The translations under genes and the position numbers were made by a program. The notes beneath the pieces are model-generated. The model was not told the origin of the DNA, ran no database searches, and saw only the letters and a program-made list of their open reading frames with translations. From Rhodobacteraceae bacterium 63075 (GTDB taxonomy: Bacteria; Pseudomonadota; Alphaproteobacteria; Rhodobacterales; Rhodobacteraceae), in NCBI GenBank assembly GCA_003417655.1, contig QVMW01000007.1, positions 1 through 64,000 on the forward strand: DNA of 64,000 nt, given 5' to 3'. Within the stretch, counting starts at the first letter, position 1, and every line of letters begins with the position of its first letter. Positions 38,778-46,860 of the stretch are shown here, in pieces.

Positions 38778-39416
38778 GGCGACCCCGAGAAGGCCAAGCA
38801 GAGCGAGTGCTATCCGCTGTGTTCAGAGCGGACACCTTTACAGCGCCTAGGGCCGGTTTGCAGTTCCTCGAGGAAGTAGCCCCTTACGGTCTGGCGGATC
38901 ATAGCGAACCTTCGCGCTTGGTAGTGCGAGCGACCGGGGTTCGACAATAATGGCCATTTTTGTTTTCTAGAAGAGTCACGTTTCGGCCCACAGCGGACAT
39001 CCAATAGTTTGTCACCGTGCTGCCGTGCGGCCCGTAATTGCGAACTTTCGCTGAACGTGCATAATTGACGGGCTGACGATCTCACCTTTGCGGACTTCCG
39101 CCGCCGGTTACCATATAACGCGAGCTGAAATCCGTTATCTTTGGCGGACCAGTCAGGCGCCTTGAGGACGGTGATGGAGCGGGATTGGATGCAAAAGCAT
39201 GTCCAACCTACCAGCAAGGAGGTCGGTGAAGTTTCTGGCGATGTCGTGGGGCCGGTCGATGCGGACAATCGGATCGATTTCAAGTTTGAATGTTTTCAAG
39301 GTGAGGTTTCGCGGTTCTCGGGGACGTAGCATCAGCATGTGCGACCCAAGACCCACGGCAGAGCGATAGCGGTAGGTGGTCGCTTATGCGATCGCAATCC
39401 ACGACATGAGAAAGGC
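38778..39416. other. Intergenic stretch with decayed motifs, no gene seen
   Basis: The 639 bases contain short frames only. Two segments, GGTGTCCGCTCTGAACAC near 38820 and GGATGTCCGCTGTGGGCC near 39000 (both minus strand), match a motif that also occurs at the left edge of the window (GGTCGCTTTGGGCTC at 7-21). They appear to be remnants of an intergenic repeat. Confidence 0.45.
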
Positions 39417-39653
39417 CTAAGACGACTTCCCGCCCGACCGACGCCGACCTTGCCCCGCGGCCTCCGGCATCGCCGTGCGCCAGGCTGCACTGCTCTTGCA
39501 GCGGGCACAGATTCGCTGGCCGAACCCTTCGCTCCAGAAACGAGTCTTGCAACGCACACAGGCACGCTCCTGCGGTGCGTCACCGGGCGCGCGCCTGGGT
39601 TGATCAAGGGAAATGGAATCTTCTTTCATTCGCATCATCTTCTCACTTTCCAC
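39417..39653 (-). CDS. Small zinc-ribbon-like conserved protein
   Basis: This 78-residue protein contains two Cys pairs, CVRCKTRFWSEGFGQRICARC, spaced like a rubredoxin or zinc-ribbon knuckle. The tail is basic (QGRRRSGGK). Short proteins with this CxxC-x(14)-CxxC core occur in many Rhodobacterales as I recall them. Nucleic acid binding is plausible, but the function is unknown. Confidence 0.7.
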   Translation of the reverse strand: MESEKMMRMKEDSISLDQPRRAPGDAPQERACVRCKTRFWSEGFGQRICARCKSSAAWRTAMPEAAGQGRRRSGGKSS

Positions 39654-39698
39654 GGCCTCATTGGAACACTCACCTCAAGAATCCGGATGGGAAGACGT

Positions 39699-40199
39699 TC
39701 ACCATTGGCATGGCATGCCTTCATTTTCAGCGCTTCGAATATCCGAGTTGTCGCGCGAAAACGCTTGCGGTTCATGGTCGGCAACCATCGTGTCACAATG
39801 ATCGATACCGGACGGCGCCTTGCGCGATCCCGAGTAGAGATGGCGCAGTTGCGCCTTGGACACGCCGTCCGCCTGCATGACGAGCTGCACCATCGGATCG
39901 GCCAGCATGTCTTCGAGAAAAACCTCTGACAGGTCCAGTCCGGTCAGCTTGTCTTTTGCGCGGGCATGATCGAGATCGACCAGCGACACGGACAGGCTGC
40001 GTGTCAGTCCAGGGTGGGAGTCGCGTGGATGCAACTGAACCACGACCGAAGCCTTCCAGGCTTCGGGGTCCTTGTGATCGGGCGGCGAGGCGCGTTCCGT
40101 CTCGACATCATACTCACCTGCCGGGAGCGTTTCATCGAAGCCGGGAAGCTTGAAAGGCCGGTCAAAAACCGCAACGGTCTTGGCTGTCAGGTCGTCCAT
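39699..40199 (-). CDS. Conserved hypothetical protein with an LPAGEYDVETE motif
   Basis: This 166-residue soluble protein opens with a beta-rich part (VFDRPFKLPGFDETLPAGEY) that matches the start of the protein at 44888-45202 (FSKPFTLAGYPGELPAGEYE). The middle is helical (LSEVFLEDMLADPMVQLVMQ). The last 45 residues look less conserved and may be read-through past the ancestral end near LRHLY. The function is unknown. It is followed downstream by the small zinc-ribbon gene on the same strand. Confidence 0.72.
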   Translation of the reverse strand: MDDLTAKTVAVFDRPFKLPGFDETLPAGEYDVETERASPPDHKDPEAWKASVVVQLHPRDSHPGLTRSLSVSLVDLDHARAKDKLTGLDLSEVFLEDMLADPMVQLVMQADGVSKAQLRHLYSGSRKAPSGIDHCDTMVADHEPQAFSRDNSDIRSAENEGMPCQW

Positions 40200-40266
40200 A
40201 TCAAGGGCTCCGTTGAATTGCGGGGGGATGGGCCGGACCGCGAAACCGGCCGTCTCATCGCAGGTT

Positions 40267-40404
40267 TCAGGTTTTTTTGGATTCCGGCTTGCCCGACTTG
40301 GACCCGGCTTCAGGCGTTTTGGATTGCGGGTCTTTTTTCGAGGGGTTGGCGGGCTTGGGCGTCAGCAGGGCAGCAGCCCTGGTCGTCAGGTCCTTGAAAG
40401 ACAT
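40267..40404 (-). CDS. Very small Lys/Pro-rich protein
   Basis: A 45-residue frame starts at ATG 40404 with MSFKDLTTRAAALLTP and then becomes Lys/Pro/Ser-rich (KPANPSKKDPQSKTPEAG). AAAAGG lies upstream at usable spacing; two further in-frame ATG codons (40410, 40413) are closer to it. The amphipathic start and basic tail suggest a small nucleic-acid- or membrane-associated stress protein. I recall similar short proteins in roseobacters. Confidence 0.6.
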   Translation of the reverse strand: MSFKDLTTRAAALLTPKPANPSKKDPQSKTPEAGSKSGKPESKKT

Positions 40405-40576
40405 GATCATCATCCTTTTCGGGTTTTCCGCTGAACTCTTGCGCCCCGGTCGGGCGCGACGTTTCGTGGGCGGCTTTATTACATATGGGTATTGCGCGGC
40501 CGTTTTACCATGGCCCGGTGTCGGGCAAGCCGGGGCAACGTGACGATCATGGGCCGCCGGGTTGATCGTTCGGTTA

Positions 40577-41656
40577 TCACACCAAGGTCAACACCGGAGT
40601 AGCCGCCCGGTCCCTGGCCACCCTGTCAACGGGTGGCTTGCCGACAACAGCCTTTGCGACGTCAGGAGCGCTCATCGCCCGCATGAGGGCGCTGTAGCTC
40701 AGGCCCATCCGCATCTCGGACCCGACGGGTGCGGTGAAGCCGCTTGTGTCAATCACGGTGTGATCACTCGTGGCACCGACAAACCGGACCCCGTGGGGAA
40801 ACCCAAGACCGTTTGCGTCCGTGTCCTGCCACCCGACGGCGAGGATCGAACGGGGCCTCTGACCATCCCTCGCCCCCGTCGCGGCCGGTTTATGGCGTGT
40901 CTCGATCACCTCGGCGAAAAGGGCGAAGGCGTCCGTATGAAGCCCGTCAATGGCCCGTCCTGTCGCCGGATCAATCCCGAGCAGGATCGCCTCGCCAAGA
41001 CGCAGGTTGTTGACCCGCCCGATTGCGCCTTCGCCAAGCGCCCACGCCAAGTTAGCCGAGCTACCGCCTGAAACCACAGCGACAAAGGGGCCGCAGGTGC
41101 CTTCCACTTGATCGGCCAATCGCGAGAGCGTGGCCATGTCGCCGGCCGTCGGGGTCAGGTTACCCATGCAGCCGAAATTTGCAGCGATACCTTTGAGGGT
41201 CACGCCGGGTGTTTCGATGACCCGGGCGGCAAAGTCATCAAGGTCTTCGGGCATGACACCTTCGCGCCTGTCGCCCATTTCGACCATCACGATGACATCC
41301 TGCGTCGCGCCCTGTTTCCGTGCGGCTGCGCCGAGCTTCCGGATCGTTTCCATCTCGGAGTTATAGCTTGCGTCACAGTATCGGATGACGTCTTCCATCT
41401 CGCAAATCATCGGGGCGCGGATCATCGAAATCGGGCACAAGATCCCTGCCATCCGCATCCGAACAATGTTCCTGATGCGCGCGTCAGCCAGGCCGACAAC
41501 GCCGCCCTCGAGCATGGCCCGAGCAACATCAGGATGACCACACACGGCCTTGGTCACCCCGGTGACGGTGAGTCCACGGACGCCGAGACGACGGACGAGC
41601 GAACGCGCGTTTGCCCGTATCTTGCCAAGATCAATCTCGAGACGTGGCGCGGTCAT
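40577..41656 (-). CDS. PLP-dependent alanine/ornithine racemase-family enzyme
   Basis: This 359-residue protein has a TIM-barrel PLP fold with the Lys in LTVTGVTKAVCGHPDVARAM and barrel motifs VIVMVEMGDRREGV and VVSGGSSANLAWA. It fits the alanine racemase N-terminal family (Orr-like ornithine racemase), interconverting D- and L-amino acids. Its start overlaps the stop of the DUF1611 gene by 4 bases, so the two gene products probably act in one route of D-amino acid use. Confidence 0.87.
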   Translation of the reverse strand: MTAPRLEIDLGKIRANARSLVRRLGVRGLTVTGVTKAVCGHPDVARAMLEGGVVGLADARIRNIVRMRMAGILCPISMIRAPMICEMEDVIRYCDASYNSEMETIRKLGAAARKQGATQDVIVMVEMGDRREGVMPEDLDDFAARVIETPGVTLKGIAANFGCMGNLTPTAGDMATLSRLADQVEGTCGPFVAVVSGGSSANLAWALGEGAIGRVNNLRLGEAILLGIDPATGRAIDGLHTDAFALFAEVIETRHKPAATGARDGQRPRSILAVGWQDTDANGLGFPHGVRFVGATSDHTVIDTSGFTAPVGSEMRMGLSYSALMRAMSAPDVAKAVVGKPPVDRVARDRAATPVLTLV

Positions 41657-42810
41657 TCGGCGACCGCGAGAGCAACCGGCCTGAGGTGTGGAAAGGCATC
41701 CAGAACCATGTTGGCCAGATATACTTCCGGTCGGGTCAGCGCATCGGTCACCGGCATGCCCGTGTCGCGCGAGAGGCGCTTCATGTCATGCTCCAAGTCA
41801 GTGTCCACCATCCCCTCGTGATTGATCGTGATGCCGATGACCCTCGTGGCGGCAAAGGCTTCGATGAGCGCGATTTCGTCTTCGGGCGCGGGCATTGGCA
41901 TGTCTGGAAAGTCGCAGCGGTGGACCCGCTTGGGCGCGTGCTGAAGAATGACGGCGTGTGGCTGGCTTCCGCGCAGGATGAAGGCCGATGTGCAAAAGGC
42001 CGGATGACTGAGCGCGCCTTGCCCTTCGATCACGATGACATCTGGCTCTTCGTCTTGCCACGCCGCGACGATCATGCGTTCGAGTTCGCCACAGCAGAAT
42101 TGCGGAGGAACGGCATCCATCGCGATACCGTATTTCGCGCCCTGCATCAGGCCGGTCTGGCCGGTGCCGACAAGCACCGTCCTGAGGCCGCTTGCGTTCA
42201 ACGCCCGTGTCAAAACGGTCGCCGTCGTGCGCTTGCCGATGGCGCAATCTGTTCCCATAACGGCGATGCGGATTGCCTTGACCTTGGACACGCTTCCGTC
42301 GAACAGCCGCATGTCTTTGCTTGCCCGCGGTCTGCGGATATCGCGGATCGTCACCTTGGCCGCTTCAGCCGCCGCCGAGATTTCAGGGTCGTCGCCAAGG
42401 TATTCGTGCAGACCGCTGACGATGTTCATGCCGAGTGCGATTGCATCCAGCACGACCTCTCTGTCTGCGGGTGACAGCGTCCCGGTCGAGGGGGCCATAC
42501 CATAAATGAAGGTTTCGGGGATAATGGTCTCCCGCACAACCGCCGCTTCGAGATCTTCAACAACGGGAATGCCATTGCGCACATTGTCCAGGAGCTGCCC
42601 GCTGTCGCGCCCGTCACATGTGCTGTCGATGACAGACAGGATACGGTATGCCTGTGAGTGACGGACAAGCCCGTTCGCGGTCTTGCCGTCGATCTGTCCG
42701 AAGTTGCCTTCACAATAGACAACCGCTGTGGGTGCGGCCACGCCAGGCGGGGCTTGGGGGCCCATGGTCGATAACCGTGTCTCGCGCATTTCTTCATTGA
42801 TCGGTTTCAT
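41653..42810 (-). CDS. DUF1611 family protein (DgcN-like P-loop protein)
   Basis: This 385-residue protein has an N-terminal Rossmann-like part and a C-terminal P-loop domain with VMGTDCAIGKRTTATVLTRAL and VIVIEGQGALSHPAF. Members include DgcN, described as an N-acetyltransferase in D-glutamate catabolism of marine bacteria. Pairing with a PLP racemase fits D-amino acid handling. The precise reaction here is inferred from the family. Confidence 0.85.
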   Translation of the reverse strand: MKPINEEMRETRLSTMGPQAPPGVAAPTAVVYCEGNFGQIDGKTANGLVRHSQAYRILSVIDSTCDGRDSGQLLDNVRNGIPVVEDLEAAVVRETIIPETFIYGMAPSTGTLSPADREVVLDAIALGMNIVSGLHEYLGDDPEISAAAEAAKVTIRDIRRPRASKDMRLFDGSVSKVKAIRIAVMGTDCAIGKRTTATVLTRALNASGLRTVLVGTGQTGLMQGAKYGIAMDAVPPQFCCGELERMIVAAWQDEEPDVIVIEGQGALSHPAFCTSAFILRGSQPHAVILQHAPKRVHRCDFPDMPMPAPEDEIALIEAFAATRVIGITINHEGMVDTDLEHDMKRLSRDTGMPVTDALTRPEVYLANMVLDAFPHLRPVALAVAE

Positions 42811-42898
42811 GATCTTTCCTTTTCCAAGACGCCCCTGTGTAGGGCAATCACATGACGCATCAGCGTCGAAAGCCCGGTTTCGATCCCGATCTCCCGCG

Positions 42899-43882
42899 CT
42901 ACTCGTTCAAAAGGCACCGCCCCTGCGATCTCTGGAAGTTGTCATGGCATCGCCATCGGTTTCCCGATCTGTCGAGATGCGCATTGTCGGGCAGGTCAAT
43001 AACCGTGCATCCATCATCAGAGGCGGCAAAACCCCGCTCGCAGGACCACCCCGGCCCATAGCTTTTGTCGTCGAAGAAGGCGTTTTCGGGAACTGCCACG
43101 CGCTTGCACTCATCGCCGTTTTCGCGGAAACCCCGCTCGCAGGTCCATGGCCGACCATAGCTTGATCCATTCAGAAAAGCGTTTTCCGGGACGGCGATTT
43201 CGACGCATGTCTCGCCCTCGACCTTGTACCCGCGATCGCACAGCCAAACCGACCTGTATACATTTTGCGAGAAATACGCGTTGGGCGGCAGCACGACCTT
43301 CTCGCAAAGGTCATCGGCCTCCATGTAGCCGCGATGACAGCTCCAGCTCTTGCCTGATGGATCAAGGTATCCGCCATCGGGAACGACGACCTTGAGACAG
43401 ACCGCATCATCGACCTGGCGAAACCCATGCAGGCATTCCCAGCCTGCGCCATAGGTTCGGTTCGTCGCAAAGGCGTTTTCAGGAACGATGACCGCAAGGC
43501 ACTTGTCAGCCTCGCGCCGATACCCGCGGTCACAGTCCCATCCCTCGCCATAGCTTTTGGGTTGCGCATGTGCAGGCATCGGGGCCGTGGCATCCTGTGC
43601 AAACGCGGGGAAGGCCAGGGACGCGACCAGACCGGCCACGATGGCCAGCCGTGAGCATGATCGTGCCAGCGGACGTCTCTTCGGCGCACCCTTTTCAGAC
43701 CAGAAACCTTTTGTTGCCGGGTGCGACTTCGATGATCCAAGCGTGAGCGTTCCGATCAGCCTTCGCGCGGGCACAACCGCTGGGAAGGAGCTGTCGGAAT
43801 GCTGTCTCGGCGGCATGCCTTCGTTTTCGGCCGCCTGGATCGGGAAGTCCTGCGGGACCGCCGGGGGAGTGCGACCGGTCAT
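42899..43882 (-). CDS. Exported protein with six Cys-containing repeats
   Basis: The frame encodes 327 residues. A hydrophobic signal-like stretch lies at about 73-94 (RLAIVAGLVASLAFPAFAQ), preceded by basic residues. The rest is six tandem repeats of about 36 residues of the form Y-G-x-G-W-x-C-x-R-G-Y ... C-x-x-V-x-V-P-x-N-A-[FY], each with two Cys, ending in CHDNFQRSQGRC. Each repeat probably forms one disulfide in the periplasm or outside. The ATG at 43882 overlaps the previous stop (ATGA); the signal peptide then starts unusually late, so a GTG start near residue 37 is possible. Confidence 0.7.
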   Translation of the reverse strand: MTGRTPPAVPQDFPIQAAENEGMPPRQHSDSSFPAVVPARRLIGTLTLGSSKSHPATKGFWSEKGAPKRRPLARSCSRLAIVAGLVASLAFPAFAQDATAPMPAHAQPKSYGEGWDCDRGYRREADKCLAVIVPENAFATNRTYGAGWECLHGFRQVDDAVCLKVVVPDGGYLDPSGKSWSCHRGYMEADDLCEKVVLPPNAYFSQNVYRSVWLCDRGYKVEGETCVEIAVPENAFLNGSSYGRPWTCERGFRENGDECKRVAVPENAFFDDKSYGPGWSCERGFAASDDGCTVIDLPDNAHLDRSGNRWRCHDNFQRSQGRCLLNE

Positions 43883-44082
43883 CGCGGCGGCGACTTGTGC
43901 AAGGCCGCGGCCGCAAGCGCATGTTCCTTCCGGTGGTAATCACCGCGAAACTTGCCATTGAGCTTCACTTCCCAGATGCCGCTTCTTTCGCGGACCTGAA
44001 CCCCGGCTTGTCGCGCTGGCCGGTCCATGGGAAGAGTCTTTTCTCCTCCGCGTCTTGGCGTCACGGGGTGCTTGTCGATCAT
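43879..44082 (-). CDS. Small conserved protein with a WEVKLNGKFRGDY motif
   Basis: A 67-residue protein starts at ATG 44082 behind a very strong Shine-Dalgarno (GAAGGAG, 6-base spacing). The N-terminal half is basic and disordered. The C-terminal half, SGIWEVKLNGKFRGDYHRK then EHALAAAALHK, looks like a small beta-beta-alpha fold similar to DUF2188-type domains. It is translationally coupled to the repeat protein downstream. Confidence 0.7.
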   Translation of the reverse strand: MIDKHPVTPRRGGEKTLPMDRPARQAGVQVRERSGIWEVKLNGKFRGDYHRKEHALAAAALHKSPPR

Positions 44083-44511
44083 TTCTGTCTCCTTCGGTTT
44101 CGGCGCGCGCGTCTCCGAGGAGCAATGCGGCGCGGATGACATCTTTCGCTTGGGCGTCGGTTTCGCGGTGGTCGTGTTCATGCCCGGCCATGCGCATCGG
44201 TTCGATGACCCTCGGGCCATGTAGGCGGTCAGGGGCTGCAAGACCCGTTCATGGGCCTGTATCCGCCCTTCGAGAGCCGCATCGGCTTCGGTCCGATCAG
44301 CGAACGGTGCCGCGGGTTCCGATCCGTTCGGATCAACCTTCGTTGACGCCGCATCGGCAACTCCCGTGCCCGAGGGGCACGCTGGCTGCATCCATTCCTG
44401 TGGTCCGCGATCTTCCCACCCCCTGTCATCGGGCGGCAATGACGGAGCCTCTCTCGATTTCGGCGCCCGGAGCGTTGCCGGGCGCAGGTCTCGGATGGAA
44501 TGACGCGCCAT
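44083..44511 (-). pseudogene. Probable frameshifted gene ending in a HEHDHRETD motif
   Basis: From ATG 44511 the frame reads a disordered N terminus and then a helix (RIQAHERVLQPLTAYMAR). After about 44222 it becomes implausible, while the next frame takes over with VIEPMRMAGHEHDHRETDAQ and DVIRAALLLGDARAETEG. The two halves together look like one helical protein split by a small deletion near the AYMAR codons. A sequencing error is an alternative. Confidence 0.42.
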
Positions 44512-44546
44512 GAACCATCAGATCACCGGTCCTGTCGGGCTGGCCT

Positions 44547-44891
44547 TCAGAGGTCCAGTTCCTTCAGGCAGGCTTGCGCGATATCCCGGTCCGGGGCCTC
44601 GGTTCCGGGCATGGTCGCCCAGCCGACATCCATGAGCGCGTCGCGCTTCTGGTAGGTCGAGGCGGCCCGGATCTTCTCCATCTTGTCCGCCCGCGCCGGA
44701 TCGGAGCGCGCCATGTCGAGGCAGACGGGGACCATGGAGACGACCATATCATCGTGGGACATCGCCATCGCCCTGTCATTCGCGGTGCCGCCGGTCACCC
44801 AGCCGCCCCATGTGAAACCGGCAATGCCGACGAAAGCCGCGCCCATGAGCGCGCCATAGAGGCCGGGTTTGAGCCATTCGGGAGTTATCAT
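44547..44891 (-). CDS. Small inner-membrane-anchored conserved hypothetical protein
   Basis: This 114-residue protein has one N-terminal transmembrane helix (LYGALMGAAFVGIAGFTWGGWVTGG) and a soluble helical part with two Cys (VPVCLDMARSDPARADKMEK; AQACLKELDL). Proteins of this form are common in Alphaproteobacteria; no function is known to me. It overlaps the upstream gene by 4 bases (ATGA), so the two are coupled. Confidence 0.78.
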   Translation of the reverse strand: MITPEWLKPGLYGALMGAAFVGIAGFTWGGWVTGGTANDRAMAMSHDDMVVSMVPVCLDMARSDPARADKMEKIRAASTYQKRDALMDVGWATMPGTEAPDRDIAQACLKELDL

Positions 44892-45202
44892 GTTCTGTCC
44901 TCCTGCGGGGAAAGCGCCGCTACGCTGTGAATATTGGTTTCGGTGGTGGCCTGATCGCGGCGCAATGCCGCTTTCAGGTCACTCTCGGTTGTCGGCCGAC
45001 GTTCGACGCGTCCGGCATGAGCGCCCGTCCCGCGCACCGTCAGATAGGTCGCGGTGCGTCTGTAAGCCTGGAAAGTCAGCCCCCGGAGAAGCTCCTCCTC
45101 GACAAGAATTTCATACTCGCCCGCGGGCAGTTCGCCGGGGTATCCCGCGAGGGTGAACGGTTTCGAAAAAGTCGCTGTCGTTCTGGTCGACCGCATGGTC
45201 AT
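44888..45202 (-). CDS. Conserved hypothetical protein with an LPAGEYEILVEEE motif
   Basis: This 104-residue protein shares its first 40 residues with the protein at 39699-40199 (F-x-K-P-F-x-L-x-G ... LPAGEYE). The rest is a short beta segment (TATYLTVRG) and a charged tail. The two seem to be paralogous members of a small family of unknown function. Translation is coupled to the downstream membrane protein gene. Confidence 0.75.
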   Translation of the reverse strand: MTMRSTRTTATFSKPFTLAGYPGELPAGEYEILVEEELLRGLTFQAYRRTATYLTVRGTGAHAGRVERRPTTESDLKAALRRDQATTETNIHSVAALSPQEDRT

Positions 45203-45473
45203 GTCTGACCTCCGCGATATTGGCAGATCCGTCGTTCATCCCTGTTTTCGGCCCCATGGTTTCGGAGGCTGAACAGTCGAACGATCTGTTTTCTTCTACC
45301 CGACGCGCGTTCGACGCGCGCTGACACAGGTTAGCCTCGAGCGCCGCCAGCGGCTGAGATACCCGGGGCCGGTCATCGGCACTGACCTGTGCAAGGGCGC
45401 GGAGGCCGACTCGCGCGTAGCCTTGGGCAAACAGGGACGATCCGCGTTCCTGCAATCAACGAAAGGATTGGCC

Positions 45474-45899
45474 ATGACCGACCCGAATGCTCTCAACCCC
45501 CACCCCGCCGAATTCGAACGTTTCCTCTATGCCTCCGTCGGCGAGGACCGAAACGGATCCGTCGTGACGGTCCTCTCCACGCTTGCGCGGCTGGAACTCG
45601 ACCCTTGGCAAGAAGCCGCCGACCTGGTCGCGCTGGGGCGCGACGCCGCCAGATCGCGGTTGGAGACACTACTTGCCAGGTTTCGAGACGTTCCCGCGCT
45701 CGCAAGCGATCACGAGAGAATCGCGCGAGACCTGAGCGAGCTGCTGCCCGGACCTTCGTCGGCACAAACGCTGAGACGCACGGCCTCAACGGGCTCCGAT
45801 GGCCGCCCGGCCACAAACGCGGCCTTCTGGGTCGCGCTCGGGATCATCTTCTTGCTGTTTCAAATCTTCATGGTTGGCGGATCGGGGGCGGGCGAATGA
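45474..45899 (+). CDS. Hypothetical protein with a C-terminal membrane anchor
   Basis: This 141-residue protein starts at ATG 45474 behind AAAGGA. It has a soluble helical domain (FERFLYASVGEDRNGSVVTV; LTLARL-like helices; ARFRDVPALASDHERIARDL), a Ser/Thr-rich linker, and a C-terminal transmembrane helix (FWVALGIIFLLFQIFMVGG). It is tail-anchored, so the domain faces the cytoplasm. It overlaps the next gene by 4 bases. Confidence 0.75.
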   Translation: MTDPNALNPHPAEFERFLYASVGEDRNGSVVTVLSTLARLELDPWQEAADLVALGRDAARSRLETLLARFRDVPALASDHERIARDLSELLPGPSSAQTLRRTASTGSDGRPATNAAFWVALGIIFLLFQIFMVGGSGAGE

Positions 45900-46300
45900 C
45901 CGTTACCTCCAAGACATTGAACCATGCGGCCCACAAGGCGGGGACGCTGTCACCAAGCGCGCGGGCGGCCCTATGGGACATGGAAGACGATTTCTGGACC
46001 AGTGGCGCGGAAAACGCGCAAGCGACGACAGCGACCAACGCCGTCATGATCGTTGCCTATCCGCCCGGCATTCTCCAGGGTGATCAGATCCGGGCCCGGC
46101 TGCGGGACGGAACGGGCTGGCGCTCCGTTGTCATGGCCGAACGGCGCGTGACGCGGTGCGGCGACATCGCGATCCTCACCTACCGTGTGAGCGCTGAAAA
46201 ACCCGATGTGCCGATCTACAAGGCTCTCTGCGCCTCGACATACCTTGGCGATAACGACACATGGCTGAGAACGTCGCATCAGCAGACTGCGGTGACTTGA
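45896..46300 (+). CDS. NTF2-like / DUF4440-type small protein
   Basis: This 134-residue protein has the SnoaL/NTF2-like pattern: an N-terminal helix (RAALWDMEDDFWTSG), then strands (AVMIVAYPPGILQGDQI; GWRSVVMAERRVTRCGDIAIL; TYRV). Such folds form cone-shaped dimers that bind small ligands or act as ketosteroid-isomerase-like enzymes. The function is unknown. It is coupled to the membrane-anchored gene before it. Confidence 0.75.
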   Translation: MTVTSKTLNHAAHKAGTLSPSARAALWDMEDDFWTSGAENAQATTATNAVMIVAYPPGILQGDQIRARLRDGTGWRSVVMAERRVTRCGDIAILTYRVSAEKPDVPIYKALCASTYLGDNDTWLRTSHQQTAVT

Positions 46301-46615
46301 AAACCATCCTGACGCATGTGCCGGAACGAAAGCGTTCCGCCTGAAACCTGCCTCGCAGCTTTTGGGAGGCCGCAGTGCAAGGCTTCAAGGCTGCGCGCAC
46401 CCCCCCTTTTCCTCGTGTCCCAGATCAAAGGCGGGGCGCATTAACCTGCGTTGGTGCGGCGGTGCTTTGACACTGGTTAAGTGAGATGTGCTTACCGAAT
46501 ATTCGGTGATGCATCTTTTCCGAGTGTCTGAGAAGCGTGCCTGCGTGCTGTCCCACCAATTATTGCATATCGGCGCGCTTCTTATTCTCGGAACGTCCAG
46601 GAAAGGACAACACCA
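46301..46615 (+). promoter_or_regulatory. Intergenic region with a hairpin and a 14-bp palindrome
   Basis: CGGAACG at 46322-46328 pairs with CGTTCCG at 46333-46339, a short hairpin just after the NTF2-like gene. ACCGAATATTCGGT at 46494-46507 is a perfect palindrome in an A+T-rich part, 108 bases before the next start. A TTGACA at 46467-46472 precedes it. The palindrome is a candidate operator for the small gene at 46616. Confidence 0.5.
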
Positions 46616-46804
46616 ATGACACCCGAACAGAACAAGACCGCCGAAAAGATGACCTCCGTGAAGGCCACGTGGGACAAGGCGCCCGCCGGTCCGAAGAAAG
46701 ACGCGGCACTGAAGCACTACCAGGCTGCCGAAAAGGCGCACACCGCCAAGAACGAGGCCGAGACCAACAAGGAACTCGACGCAGCAACCGCGAAGCTTTC
46801 GTGA
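46616..46804 (+). CDS. Small Lys/Ala-rich helical protein
   Basis: This 62-residue, highly charged protein (MTPEQNKTAEKMTSVKATW; KHYQAAEKAHTAKNEAE) is predicted to be nearly all helix and soluble. The ribosome binding site GGAAAGG lies 9 bases upstream. It resembles abundant stress-type small proteins, and I recall homologues in Rhodobacterales. The function is unknown. Confidence 0.72.
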   Translation: MTPEQNKTAEKMTSVKATWDKAPAGPKKDAALKHYQAAEKAHTAKNEAETNKELDAATAKLS

Positions 46805-46860
46805 CATCCGGCACCTGATGCGAATTTCGGCCGCCCCTCGCTTTGCGACGGGCGGCCATC

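Noticed and set aside
38810..39283. 157-residue minus-strand frame in an intergenic region
   Set aside because: Composition is uneven and it overlaps decayed intergenic motifs; no ribosome binding site or recognisable domain.
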